From Rhizobium croatiense (GTDB lineage Bacteria; Pseudomonadota; Alphaproteobacteria; Rhizobiales; Rhizobiaceae): a stretch of DNA of 64,000 nt. The stretch lies in the NCBI RefSeq assembly GCF_019793465.1, contig NZ_JAILYJ010000015.1:62001-126000 (forward strand). Direction: 5' to 3'. Below are positions 56,528 to 64,000 of the stretch, in pieces. Numbering within the stretch: the first letter of the stretch is position 1; each line of letters starts with the position of its first letter. The notes under the pieces were generated by a model that was given only the letters and a program-made list of their open reading frames with translations, had not been told where the DNA came from and did not search any database. The position numbers and the translations under genes are program-made.

Positions 56528-56928
56528 CCGGACAGACCGGCAATTCTCGTGTGAGTTCAGATCTGAGTCATTTGCCGCGCTGCGGCTGACCGACCAGACT
56601 CGGGGCGCCTTGCTGCCGGCACGCGGCGCTCAATCGTCGCCGAGGGGCCGGGCTTGCGGCTGCGGGCTTGTGTCAAAGGGTTCGTATGCTCGATATGCGA
56701 TTCCGCTACAATGCCGTTGTTGCAGCTTGGTCTCGTCCGATTCGGCCTCTGAATGCGCGATTGCCGCACCCGCCGGCGACACGCGCGCCTGGGCAAGTGC
56801 TTGAAAAAGATTGGACAACCTCTTGATAGGGTCTTGTTAACCCTATTTGCCTTGCCACTCCTCCAGAATCGGCGCTAAATGCGGTTTCAAAGCACGTAGA
56901 GCTTTTAAATCGCATTTTCGAGATTTCC
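56528..56928. other. 401-base region upstream of repA
   Basis: No convincing gene. It should contain the repABC promoter and RepA operator. An inverted repeat at 56826-56846 is the clearest signal. TTGAAA (56801) and TTGGAC (56811) are possible -35 boxes, without a clear -10 partner. Confidence 0.5.
56826..56846. promoter_or_regulatory. inverted repeat upstream of repA, candidate RepA operator
   Basis: ATAGGGT at 56826-56832 and ACCCTAT at 56840-56846 form a perfect 7-bp inverted repeat with a seven-base spacer, 83 bases before the repA ATG. repABC operons are repressed by RepA (with RepB) binding a dyad near the promoter, and this is the best candidate here. Confidence 0.5.
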
Positions 56929-58143
56929 ATGAATGTGGCACCGCAGATAGAAAAAGCAATTTCCGATGTCGACCAGCTGATCATCGGTCAGGCGCAGGAA
57001 CTATCCGATAAGCTGAAGCAGCATCGGCTCGAAATGTTTCCGCCGCGCGCGCTGAAGGGGCTCCGGGAATTTCAGCTTGCCGAAGTGGCGCGGTTTCTCG
57101 GCGTGACCAGCGGCTATCTTCGCAATCTGTCGCTGGAAGGCAAGGGCGCCCTCCCCCAGGTTACGCCGTCGGGCCGTCGCTCCTACACGGCGGAACAGAT
57201 GGAAGAGATGCGCGGCTTCCTCGAGCACAATGCACGCGCCGGAACACATTATGTGCGCCATCGCCGCGGCCACGAACATCTGCAGGTCGTCGCGGTTGTC
57301 AACTTCAAGGGCGGCAGCGGCAAGACGACGAGTGCGGCGCATCTTGCCCAGCACCTTGCCCTGACGGGTCACCGCGTCCTCGCCGTCGATCTCGACCCGC
57401 AGGCGTCCCTCTCGGCCATCCACGGCTTTCAGCCGGAGTTCGACGTCAACGAGAACGAGACGCTCTACGCCGCCATTCGCTACGACGATCGGCGGAGGCC
57501 GCTGCGGGAGGTGATCCGCCCGACCAATTTCCCGAACCTTCATTTGGTGCCGGGCAACCTCGAGCTGATGGAATTCGAGCATGACACGCCGCGGGTCCTC
57601 GCTCAGGGCAAGGCAGGCGACTATGGACGCGTGTTCTTCGCCCGGCTGGACGAAGCGCTTTCTTCGGTCGCCGACGAATACGACGTCGTCATCATCGACT
57701 GCCCTCCCCAGCTCGGCTTTTTGACCATGAGCGCCATTTGCGGCGCGACGGCGGTCCTGATCACCGTTCATCCGCAGATGCTCGATGTCATGTCGATGTG
57801 CCAGTTCCTGCAGATGCTTGGTGAAGTGCTGAACACGCTGAAGGGCGCCGGCGGCAACATGAACCTCGACTGGCTGCGTTATCTCGTGACCCGCTACGAT
57901 CCGCAGGATGGGCCGCAGACACAGATGGTCGCCTTCATGCGGTCGATGTTCAAAAACCACGTGCTCACCAATCCGATGTTGCGCAGCGTGGCGATTTCAG
58001 ATGCGGCGATGACCAACCAGACACTTTACGAGGTCGAGCGAAGTCAGTTTACCCGGGCGACCTATGACCGCGCCATGGAGGCAATGGATGCGGTCAACAC
58101 CGAAATTGTCGATCTGATCCACAAGGCGTGGGGGCGGAAATGA
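56929..58143 (+). CDS. repA: RepA, plasmid partitioning ATPase (ParA type)
   Basis: A 404-residue ParA-type ATPase. An N-terminal winged-helix region (about residues 45-110, REFQLAEVARFLGVTSGYLR) mediates autorepression. The deviant Walker A is KGGSGKTT at about 127-134, followed by AVDLDPQASLS and VVIIDCPPQLGFL. It segregates the plasmid with RepB and represses the operon. First gene of repABC, 42 bases before repB. Confidence 0.96.
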   Translation: MNVAPQIEKAISDVDQLIIGQAQELSDKLKQHRLEMFPPRALKGLREFQLAEVARFLGVTSGYLRNLSLEGKGALPQVTPSGRRSYTAEQMEEMRGFLEHNARAGTHYVRHRRGHEHLQVVAVVNFKGGSGKTTSAAHLAQHLALTGHRVLAVDLDPQASLSAIHGFQPEFDVNENETLYAAIRYDDRRRPLREVIRPTNFPNLHLVPGNLELMEFEHDTPRVLAQGKAGDYGRVFFARLDEALSSVADEYDVVIIDCPPQLGFLTMSAICGATAVLITVHPQMLDVMSMCQFLQMLGEVLNTLKGAGGNMNLDWLRYLVTRYDPQDGPQTQMVAFMRSMFKNHVLTNPMLRSVAISDAAMTNQTLYEVERSQFTRATYDRAMEAMDAVNTEIVDLIHKAWGRK

Positions 58144-58150
58144 CCAGGAA

Positions 58151-58166
58151 GTTTACTGCGGTAAAC
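58151..58166. promoter_or_regulatory. parS-like site in the repA-repB gap
   Basis: GTTTACTGCGGTAAAC is a 16-bp palindrome (two central mismatches) located between repA and repB. It matches the GTT..C.GC.G..AAC form of repABC centromere sites bound by RepB. An identical copy lies at 58233. Confidence 0.75.
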
Positions 58167-58185
58167 CGGGGCGGGGAGATGGCTG

Positions 58186-59235
58186 ATGGCGCGTAAAAAT
58201 CTCCTCTCCGGCCTGATGGACGACTCCAAGAAGTTTACTGCGGTAAACAATGAGGATGAGCCGACCCATCGCGATGAGAGACAGCACATCACCTATAAAG
58301 GGATCGGCGCTCTCGGGGCCGTCACCCGCAGCATTGATGCGCTGGCTGCGAAGGCTGATGCAGCCAAGGTGATCGAGGAGCAATTGGCGAGCGGCGAGAC
58401 TGTGGTCGATCTCGATCCCGCGCTGATCGAAGATTCCTTCGTGACGGATCGGTTGGTCCATACCGACGAGCAGTTCCGCGAACTGGTCGAGGCGATTCGC
58501 CTGCGCGGCCAGGATTCGCCGATCCTCGTTCGCCCGCATCCCGAGAAAGACGGCCGATATCAGATCGCCTTCGGGCATCGCCGCGCCCGCGCTGCAAAAG
58601 AGCTCGGCCGACCCGTCCGCGCGGTGGTCAAGAAGCTCGACGATCGCGACCACGTCATTGCTCAGGGACAGGAGAATTCGGCGCGCGCCGATTTGTCCTT
58701 CATCGAGAGGACGATGTTTGCCGACAGGCTCGATACGCTGGGCTTCGACCGGGAAACGATCATGTCGGCCCTCAGCGCCGACAAGACCACGGTTTCCAAG
58801 ATGCTGTCCGTCACCAAACGGATTCCAGCCGAAGTCCTGGTTGCGATCGGCGCGGCCAAGACCACCGGCCGCGACCGCTGGCATGATCTGTCGGTGAAGT
58901 TCGAGACTGAAAACATCGCCGCCCGGGCGATCGAGTTTACCAGGTCGGTGGAGTTCGAGACGGCGGAGCCGGACGCCCGCTTCGACATGCTCGTTGCCTT
59001 CATCACCAGGAAACATCAAGCCTCGTCCACCGCCGCGCTTCAGCCCGTGGCCCACGCCTGGCAGCGCAAGGACGGAGCCGTCAAGGCGAAGATCAAGGAT
59101 GATGGAAGGCAGTTCACCATCGCGCTGAAGGCGGAAAAGGCATCTGCCTTTGGAGCCTACATCGCCAGCAATCTGGATCGCCTCTACGAGGCGTTCGAGA
59201 AGACACAGGATTCGACGAAGAACGGAGATCAATAA
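58186..59235 (+). CDS. repB: RepB, plasmid partitioning protein (ParB type)
   Basis: A 349-residue ParB-family DNA-binding protein. The nuclease/clamp domain includes ILVRPHPEKDGRYQIAFG and GHRRARAAKELG, then ENSARADLSFIERTMFADRL leading to the helix-turn-helix near residue 200. It binds parS and loads RepA-driven segregation. A parS-like palindrome lies inside its own coding sequence (codons 16-21). The start is ATG 58186 after GGGGAGATGGCTG. Confidence 0.95.
   Translation: MARKNLLSGLMDDSKKFTAVNNEDEPTHRDERQHITYKGIGALGAVTRSIDALAAKADAAKVIEEQLASGETVVDLDPALIEDSFVTDRLVHTDEQFRELVEAIRLRGQDSPILVRPHPEKDGRYQIAFGHRRARAAKELGRPVRAVVKKLDDRDHVIAQGQENSARADLSFIERTMFADRLDTLGFDRETIMSALSADKTTVSKMLSVTKRIPAEVLVAIGAAKTTGRDRWHDLSVKFETENIAARAIEFTRSVEFETAEPDARFDMLVAFITRKHQASSTAALQPVAHAWQRKDGAVKAKIKDDGRQFTIALKAEKASAFGAYIASNLDRLYEAFEKTQDSTKNGDQ
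58233..58248. promoter_or_regulatory. second parS-like site, inside repB
   Basis: An exact copy of GTTTACTGCGGTAAAC, 82 bases after the first copy, within codons 16-21 of repB. Two identical copies this close are unlikely by chance. Confidence 0.72.
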
Positions 59236-59240
59236 GCAAA

Positions 59241-59275
59241 AGAAAAGGCCCCCGAACGTTGCCGTCGCGGAAGCC
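59241..59275 (-). terminator. intrinsic terminator of the ctRNA
   Basis: On the minus strand GGCTTCCG pairs with CGGGGGCC (two G-U pairs), followed by TTTTC TTTT. Confidence 0.7.
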
Positions 59276-59291
59276 CTCTCTGATCTAGACA
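59241..59291 (-). ncRNA. ctRNA, antisense RNA of repABC (incompatibility determinant)
   Basis: The repB-repC gap holds the small antisense RNA gene found in all repABC replicons, on the minus strand. A promoter is visible: TTGACT (reverse of 59320-59325) and GATTCT (reverse of 59297-59302) with 17-base spacing, so the transcript should begin near 59290. It ends with a hairpin (8-bp stem with two G-U pairs, 59247-59254 with 59268-59275) and a T-rich tail near 59241. The roughly 50-base RNA represses repC translation and causes incompatibility. Confidence 0.8.
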
Positions 59292-59384
59292 CCCAGAGAA
59301 TCACATTTCCGCGAATCATAGTCAAGAGTCTTTGGCACCGAATTTGGTGAGCCGCGATCTTTTGCCTTGAAGAAGGCGAAGAAA

Positions 59385-60710
59385 ATGGAAACCGGAAATG
59401 TGACGACGCCCTTCGGGCGGCGGCCGATGACGTTTGGCATGTTGGCAAGCCAGGCGGCGGCTCGAAAAATCGAGCCCGGTCAATCGATCGACAAATGGAG
59501 ACTCTACCGCGCCCTGTGCGAGGCCAAGCCGCTGCTCGGCATCACCGACCGGGCGCTTGCCATCCTCAACGCCCTGCTGAGCTTTTATCCCAAAGGAGAG
59601 CTCTCCGAGGAAAATGGGCTTGTCGTATTCCCGTCCAACGCCCAGCTCTCCCTGCGCGCGCATGGCATGGCGGAGCAGACGATCCGCCGCCACCTGGCGA
59701 GCCTGATCGAGGCCGGACTGCTGATCCGCAAGGATAGCCCGAACGGCAAGCGCTATGCCCGCAAGGAGCAGGGCGGGGACATCCGCGAGGCATTCGGTTT
59801 CTCGTTGGCGCCGCTGCTCGCGCGCGCCGACGAGATCGAGCGGCTGGCGGCGGAGGTGGCGGCCGAACGGCTGCATCTGCAGCGGCTCAGAGAGCGCCTG
59901 ACGCTATGCCGTCGCGACATTGCCAAGCTCATCGAGATGGCGCTGGAAGAGGGGGTCGCCGGCGACTGGGGCCGGATCCACCTGCATTTCCGCGATGTCG
60001 TCGAGCGACTGCCACGCTCGCCATCCGCTGCACAGATCACCGCGGCGCTCGACGAACTGGAACTGCTGCGCGAGGAAATCACCAATCAGTTGGAAATGCA
60101 GGAAGAAACACAAAATCAAAGCGGCAATGCCCCACATTATGAGCGGCACATACAGAATTCAAACCCACACTCCATTACTGAACTTGAACCAAGCTTCGAA
60201 ACGAAGCAGGGGGCAACGGCGGACGACCGATCGGCAGGTCGGGCCGAACCGTCAGCCCGAATGCAGGAAGGGAAAGGGACGAACGGCCATGTCCAGGCGG
60301 CCAGACCTGCCTCCGTTGGCAGCGGCGCGCTCAAATCCTTCCCTCTGGGACTGGTGTTGCAGGCCTGCCCCGAGATCGCGGCCTACGGACCGCAGGGCTC
60401 GATCGGCTCCTGGCGCGATCTGATGACCGCGGCTGTGGTCGTTCGTTCGATGCTCGGTGTCAGCCCGTCGGCCTACGAACAGGCCTGTGAGATCATGGGG
60501 CCGGAAAATGCGGCCACCGTCATGGCTTGCGTCCTTGAAAGGGCAGGGCACATCAACTCCGCCGGCGGCTATCTCCGCGACTTGACGCGCCGTGCCGAAA
60601 GAGGAGAGTTTGCCATTGGCCCGATGTTGATGGCCCTTGCCCGCACCAATGTACCGGGGCAAGACGGGATGAGATTCCGAGCAGCCTTTGCCGCGCGAAT
60701 TTATGGTTAA
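59385..60710 (+). CDS. repC: RepC, plasmid replication initiator
   Basis: A 441-residue initiator beginning METGNVTTPFGRRPMT, the typical RepC start; ATG 59385 is used and a TTG at 59367 is rejected. A winged-helix-type DNA-binding N-terminal domain (about residues 30-165; HGMAEQTIRRHLASLIEAGLL) is followed by a variable linker (about 235-300) and a conserved C-terminal domain. RepC binds an origin inside its own gene. Its synthesis is limited by the antisense RNA just upstream. Confidence 0.96.
   Translation: METGNVTTPFGRRPMTFGMLASQAAARKIEPGQSIDKWRLYRALCEAKPLLGITDRALAILNALLSFYPKGELSEENGLVVFPSNAQLSLRAHGMAEQTIRRHLASLIEAGLLIRKDSPNGKRYARKEQGGDIREAFGFSLAPLLARADEIERLAAEVAAERLHLQRLRERLTLCRRDIAKLIEMALEEGVAGDWGRIHLHFRDVVERLPRSPSAAQITAALDELELLREEITNQLEMQEETQNQSGNAPHYERHIQNSNPHSITELEPSFETKQGATADDRSAGRAEPSARMQEGKGTNGHVQAARPASVGSGALKSFPLGLVLQACPEIAAYGPQGSIGSWRDLMTAAVVVRSMLGVSPSAYEQACEIMGPENAATVMACVLERAGHINSAGGYLRDLTRRAERGEFAIGPMLMALARTNVPGQDGMRFRAAFAARIYG
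60091..60200. other. probable replication origin (oriV) inside repC
   Basis: This stretch is about 44% G+C by my count, well below the surrounding gene. In repABC plasmids the origin is an AT-rich region within the middle of repC, where RepC binds, and the position here (about residues 236-272 of RepC) fits. No iterons were recognised. Confidence 0.55.
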
Positions 60711-60840
60711 CGAAGTGTGACGGAACTAAAGAGTAAGATAGCTTCTCATTGGCGCCTTCTCTCTTTGCTATCATGAGGTTAGATATTTCCTGCTGGCAGT
60801 GCGAGGGAGGGAGCTGGGTCGCTGATCGGCGGGGCGTTCC

Positions 60841-61515
60841 ATGAAGGAAACGACGCCCACTGGAGTTGACGCGAAACGCCTTTTTGACGATACAGCGCGG
60901 TGGGGCGTATGGCGAAATCCCCATGAGGCGATGGAACAAGTGCGGAGCATGGGTTTGAAACGGGCGGCCGATTTTCTTCTGGCTGTGATCGCGTCGGTCA
61001 TCCTGCTGGTTCCGATCCTTGTCGTCGCTCTATGTGTCCGGCTGACTTCGACGGGGCCAATCCTCTACTGGTCAAAACGTGTCGGCCGCTTCAATCAGAT
61101 CTTCCTGATGCCGAAATTTCGCAGCATGCGCGTCGACACGCCGACGGTTGCCACACATCTGCTCGAGAATCCCGATCGGTTTCTGACACCCATCGGTTCG
61201 TTTCTGCGCAAATCGAGCCTCGACGAACTGCCGCAGATCTGGTGCATTCTAGGCGGCAGGATGAGCTTCGTCGGGCCTCGGCCGGCGCTCTACAATCAGT
61301 ATGATCTGATCGAGTTGCGGACGGCTAACGGCGTCGACACGCTCCTGCCCGGCTTGACGGGATGGGCGCAGATCAACGGCCGCGACGAGTTGCCGATTCC
61401 GGAGAAGGTGAAATTCGACGTCGAATATCTCAAGCGGCGGTCAATCGGCTTCGACATGCGCATCCTGTTTCTGACCGCAGAGAAGGTCATCCGCCGTAAG
61501 GGCATACGGCATTAA
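60841..61515 (+). CDS. polysaccharide initiating sugar transferase (ExoY/WcaJ type)
   Basis: A 224-residue membrane-attached transferase that moves a sugar phosphate from an NDP-sugar to undecaprenyl phosphate. One N-terminal membrane segment (about residues 38-66) is followed by the catalytic part: KFRSMRVDTP, SSLDELPQIW, RMSFVGPRPALY and LPGLTGWAQINGRD. It would start a repeat unit for exopolysaccharide, capsule or O-antigen. It is 130 bases after repC on the same strand and is followed by an NDP-sugar dehydratase gene. Confidence 0.88.
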   Translation: MKETTPTGVDAKRLFDDTARWGVWRNPHEAMEQVRSMGLKRAADFLLAVIASVILLVPILVVALCVRLTSTGPILYWSKRVGRFNQIFLMPKFRSMRVDTPTVATHLLENPDRFLTPIGSFLRKSSLDELPQIWCILGGRMSFVGPRPALYNQYDLIELRTANGVDTLLPGLTGWAQINGRDELPIPEKVKFDVEYLKRRSIGFDMRILFLTAEKVIRRKGIRH

Positions 61516-61637
61516 CGCACCTACTTCTGATAGATAAGCGGTGCGGAAGGCCTTGATTTCCGATTATTTCAGTTGCGCTCGTTGCAGAAAGCGACAAGAA
61601 GGTGGTTGTCTATTGATCCACGAGACGCTGGTTAGCA

Positions 61638-63632
61638 ATGCCTGAAAATACCCCCACTGAGACGCCGCGCTCAAGATGGTTCTTAGTGCCGATGCAAGCG
61701 CTCGTCGCGCCTTTGCTGGCGATGCCGCGGGTTGCCAAACGCGCTCTGGCTTTGCTGGTGGATTCCAGCTTTTGTGTTCTGACGATCTGGCTGGCCTATT
61801 GCTTCCGGCTGAACGAATGGACGGTGCTGACCGGCGTGCAGTGGCTGCCGGTCTTCGTTTCGCTGTGCATGGCTCTTCCCATCTTCATCGTCATGGGTAT
61901 GTATCGGGCGATTTTCCGTTATGCCAATCTGGCGGCGTTCATTACCGTTTTGAAGGCGATTGCCATCTACGGCTTCGCCTTCATGACGATATTTACCGCT
62001 CTCAGCGTTCCGGGTGTTCCGAGAACCGTCGGCATTCTCCAGCCGTTCCTGCTGTTGATTGCGATCGGGCTGTCGAGGTTGGGTATCCGCTATTGGCTCG
62101 GGGATGCCTACCAGCGGATCCTTCACCAGAATATGCTTGCCAAGGTGCTGATCTACGGCGCAGGCAAGGCCGGGCGGCAACTGGCGGCTGCCCTGACGAA
62201 CAGTGCCGAGCTTAATGTCGTCGGCTACCTGGATGATGATCCACGCCTCAAGGGCGGCGTCATGGGGGGCTTGCCGATCTATGACCCTTCGGATCTTCCG
62301 GTGCTTGCCGAAGCGCTCGGCGTGCACAATGTGCTTCTTGCTCTCCCGTCCGCATCGCGGCAGCGTCGCAACGAAATCCTGGAGCATATCCGCAAGGCCA
62401 GGGTGAATGTCCGCACCTTGCCGGATCTGACGGCACTCGCTCAGGGACGTGTCGCCGTCTCCGACATTCGAGAGCTGGAGATCGAAGATCTGCTCGGCAG
62501 AGAAGCGGTCGCGCCGCGGCAGGAGTTGCTCGACAAGGCGATGCGCAACAAGGTGGTGATGGTCACCGGCGCCGGCGGCTCGATCGGCGGCGAGTTATGC
62601 CGCCAGATTCTGCGCAACGAGCCTTCCAGCCTGATCCTCCTCGATCAGAACGAGTTCGCGCTTTATAATATCCATGCCGAATTGCGGAAGCTGGCCGAAC
62701 TGTACAATCATGAAAATCTGCAGATCGTCCCGATCCTCTGTTCCGTCCGCGATCAGGACCGCATCGAGCATATCATGCAGAGCTGGCGGCCTCAGACGCT
62801 CTATCATGCCGCCGCCTACAAGCATGTGCCGCTGGTCGAACACAATGCTGTGGAGGGCATCAAGAACAACGTCATGGGGACGCTGATCACCGCACGCGCG
62901 GCGAACAAATGCGGCGTCTCGAATTTCGTGCTGATCAGCACGGATAAGGCCGTGCGTCCGACAAATGTGATGGGCGCCAGCAAGAGGCTGGCGGAGATGG
63001 TTCTGCAGGCGCTCGCCGCGGAATCGGCCGTTGACAGAATGCGCACGAATTTCTCCATGGTCCGGTTCGGAAACGTACTCGGTTCCTCCGGATCCGTCGT
63101 GCCGCTGTTCCGGCAGCAGATCAAGGACGGCGGGCCGGTTACCCTGACGCACCCGAAAATAACCCGCTACTTCATGACCATTTCGGAGGCCTCGCAACTG
63201 GTCATTCAGGCGGGCGCCATGGCCGAGGGCGGGGATGTTTTCCTGCTCGACATGGGCGAGCCCGTCCGCATCGCAGACCTCGCCCGCAAGATGGTCGAGC
63301 TTTCGGGATTGACCGTCCGCGACGAGGATAATCCCGAAGGGGACATCGAGCTTTCCGTTACCGGCCTGAGGCCCGGCGAGAAGCTTTATGAAGAACTGTT
63401 GATCGGGGATAACCCTGAGACAACCGAACATCCCCGGATTATGAAGGCGCGCGAGGATTTCCTGTTCTGGCCGGAGCTTTCGAAGAAGCTCAGCTTGCTC
63501 AATGCGGCATTGGATCGAAACGATATGGTCGCGGCACGCGCGACCTTGGCAGAACTCGTCTCCGGCTATTCCTCAACCGGTGAGGTTTCGGATCTTGCCT
63601 TCACCAGCGCCGAAACCGTTCCGGCGGCCTGA
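61638..63632 (+). CDS. membrane-bound NDP-sugar dehydratase/epimerase (CapD/WbpM/FlaA1 type)
   Basis: A 664-residue protein. Residues about 20-165 hold four membrane segments, then a CoA-binding-like Rossmann domain (VLIYGAGKAGRQLAAAL), then an SDR domain with VTGAGGSIGGELCRQI near residue 315 and STDKAVRPTNVMGASKRLAEM. The methionine where a catalytic tyrosine usually sits is typical of this dehydratase group. The probable reaction is 4,6-dehydration of UDP-GlcNAc or a related sugar to make deoxy or amino-deoxy sugars for surface polysaccharide. Confidence 0.88.
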   Translation: MPENTPTETPRSRWFLVPMQALVAPLLAMPRVAKRALALLVDSSFCVLTIWLAYCFRLNEWTVLTGVQWLPVFVSLCMALPIFIVMGMYRAIFRYANLAAFITVLKAIAIYGFAFMTIFTALSVPGVPRTVGILQPFLLLIAIGLSRLGIRYWLGDAYQRILHQNMLAKVLIYGAGKAGRQLAAALTNSAELNVVGYLDDDPRLKGGVMGGLPIYDPSDLPVLAEALGVHNVLLALPSASRQRRNEILEHIRKARVNVRTLPDLTALAQGRVAVSDIRELEIEDLLGREAVAPRQELLDKAMRNKVVMVTGAGGSIGGELCRQILRNEPSSLILLDQNEFALYNIHAELRKLAELYNHENLQIVPILCSVRDQDRIEHIMQSWRPQTLYHAAAYKHVPLVEHNAVEGIKNNVMGTLITARAANKCGVSNFVLISTDKAVRPTNVMGASKRLAEMVLQALAAESAVDRMRTNFSMVRFGNVLGSSGSVVPLFRQQIKDGGPVTLTHPKITRYFMTISEASQLVIQAGAMAEGGDVFLLDMGEPVRIADLARKMVELSGLTVRDEDNPEGDIELSVTGLRPGEKLYEELLIGDNPETTEHPRIMKAREDFLFWPELSKKLSLLNAALDRNDMVAARATLAELVSGYSSTGEVSDLAFTSAETVPAA

Positions 63633-63665
63633 AGACGACAACGCGCAAGCGTCGAGCACGGGAAT

Positions 63666-64000
63666 TCAGCTTCGCACGACGGGCGCGAAGACTGTGCTGC
63701 CCCGATCCAAGCAAATCAGGGCGACCATATAGGCGAAGATCGGATCCAGTGCCTTTTGGTTGAACATGATGCCGACGCTGCCGGTAACAATGTAGCTGCT
63801 GGTGAGCAGAAGAGCGAGCGCTATGGACAGGTCCCTGCCAGGACCGGGTTCCTTTTTCCACGCGGCTATCAAGGGCGCCAGGAGCAGCAGCGAAAGCGCC
63901 GCGATGCCGACAACGCCGGCGTCGATTCCCGCTGTCAGAAAGCCGTTATGGACATGCGAGAAGGTCAAGTATGGCCGCATGCTGTCTGGCAGTTCCGCCA
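63666..64000 (-). CDS. O-antigen ligase family protein (3' part)
   Basis: A leftward open frame entering from the right edge, giving the last roughly 111 residues. The motif TFSHVHNGFLTAGIDAGVVG followed by two hydrophobic segments is typical of the O-antigen ligase/polymerase (WaaL/Wzy) family, with the conserved HNG histidine. It converges with the dehydratase gene, 33 bases apart. It would ligate or polymerise polysaccharide at the periplasmic face of the inner membrane. Confidence 0.8.
   Translation of the reverse strand, partial: AELPDSMRPYLTFSHVHNGFLTAGIDAGVVGIAALSLLLLAPLIAAWKKEPGPGRDLSIALALLLTSSYIVTGSVGIMFNQKALDPIFAYMVALICLDRGSTVFAPVVRS

Overview
The window looks like part of a large repABC replicon (plasmid or chromid) of a fast-growing Rhizobium, most likely from the R. 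etli / R. leguminosarum group. Three things point there: a complete repA-repB-repC operon with an antisense-RNA gene and two identical parS-like palindromes (56.9-60.7 kb), high G+C coding sequence packed with ABC importers and Gfo/Idh/MocA oxidoreductases, and a mosaic palindromic repeat of the kind common between rhizobial genes (7.15-7.34 kb). The species call is inference; no search was run.

Layout. (1) 0-3.3 kb, rightward: the end of a solute-binding protein gene, two permeases and an ATPase of the polyamine/iron type. (2) 10.6-3.3 kb, leftward: seven genes (Gfo/Idh dehydrogenase, sugar-phosphate-isomerase-like TIM barrel, MalE/F/G/K-type importer, inositol-monophosphatase-family enzyme). 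They diverge from a LacI-type regulator gene that carries an in-frame amber stop; a 14-bp perfect palindrome lies between them. (3) 11.9-19.0 kb, rightward: a peptide/opine-type ABC importer, a PLP aminotransferase and a glycerophosphodiesterase-family enzyme. (4) 26.3-19.1 kb, leftward and meeting block 3 head-on: a sugar/glycerol-phosphate-type importer, a second phosphodiesterase, a LacI regulator and a second IMPase-family enzyme. Blocks 3 and 4 together look like scavenging of phosphodiester compounds, comparable in gene content to the agrocinopine (acc) locus of Ti plasmids.

(5) 26.5-30.0 kb: a YbaK-type deacylase, a Tim44-like membrane protein, a 2-hydroxyacid dehydrogenase and a HupE/UreJ-type membrane protein. 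(6) 30.2-37.2 kb: a GbsR/MarR regulator followed by cydDCABX, i.e. cytochrome bd oxidase, its assembly exporter and the 40-residue CydX. A 20-bp perfect palindrome precedes the regulator and a strong terminator closes the operon. (7) 43.4-37.3 kb, leftward: a sugar ABC importer with a Gfo/Idh-aldo/keto reductase fusion, diverging from an AraC regulator. (8) 44.5-49.2 kb: VOC and GNAT proteins, two more Gfo/Idh oxidoreductases and an FAH-family probable sugar-acid dehydratase. (9) 51.4-49.3 kb: methylmalonyl-CoA mutase. (10) 54.2-51.5 kb: the methionine importer metQ-metN-metI. (11) 55.7-54.5 kb: a fosmidomycin-resistance-type MFS exporter. (12) 56.1-60.7 kb: an XRE regulator and repABC. (13) 60.8-64.0 kb: a polysaccharide initiating sugar transferase, a membrane NDP-sugar dehydratase and the 3' part of an O-antigen-ligase-like gene.

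The general picture is a catabolic and transport-rich accessory replicon that also carries near-core functions (low-oxygen respiration, methylmalonyl-CoA mutase). I saw no tRNA, rRNA, insertion sequence or CRISPR array. Four of the six ABC systems carry a strong hairpin directly after the binding-protein gene.
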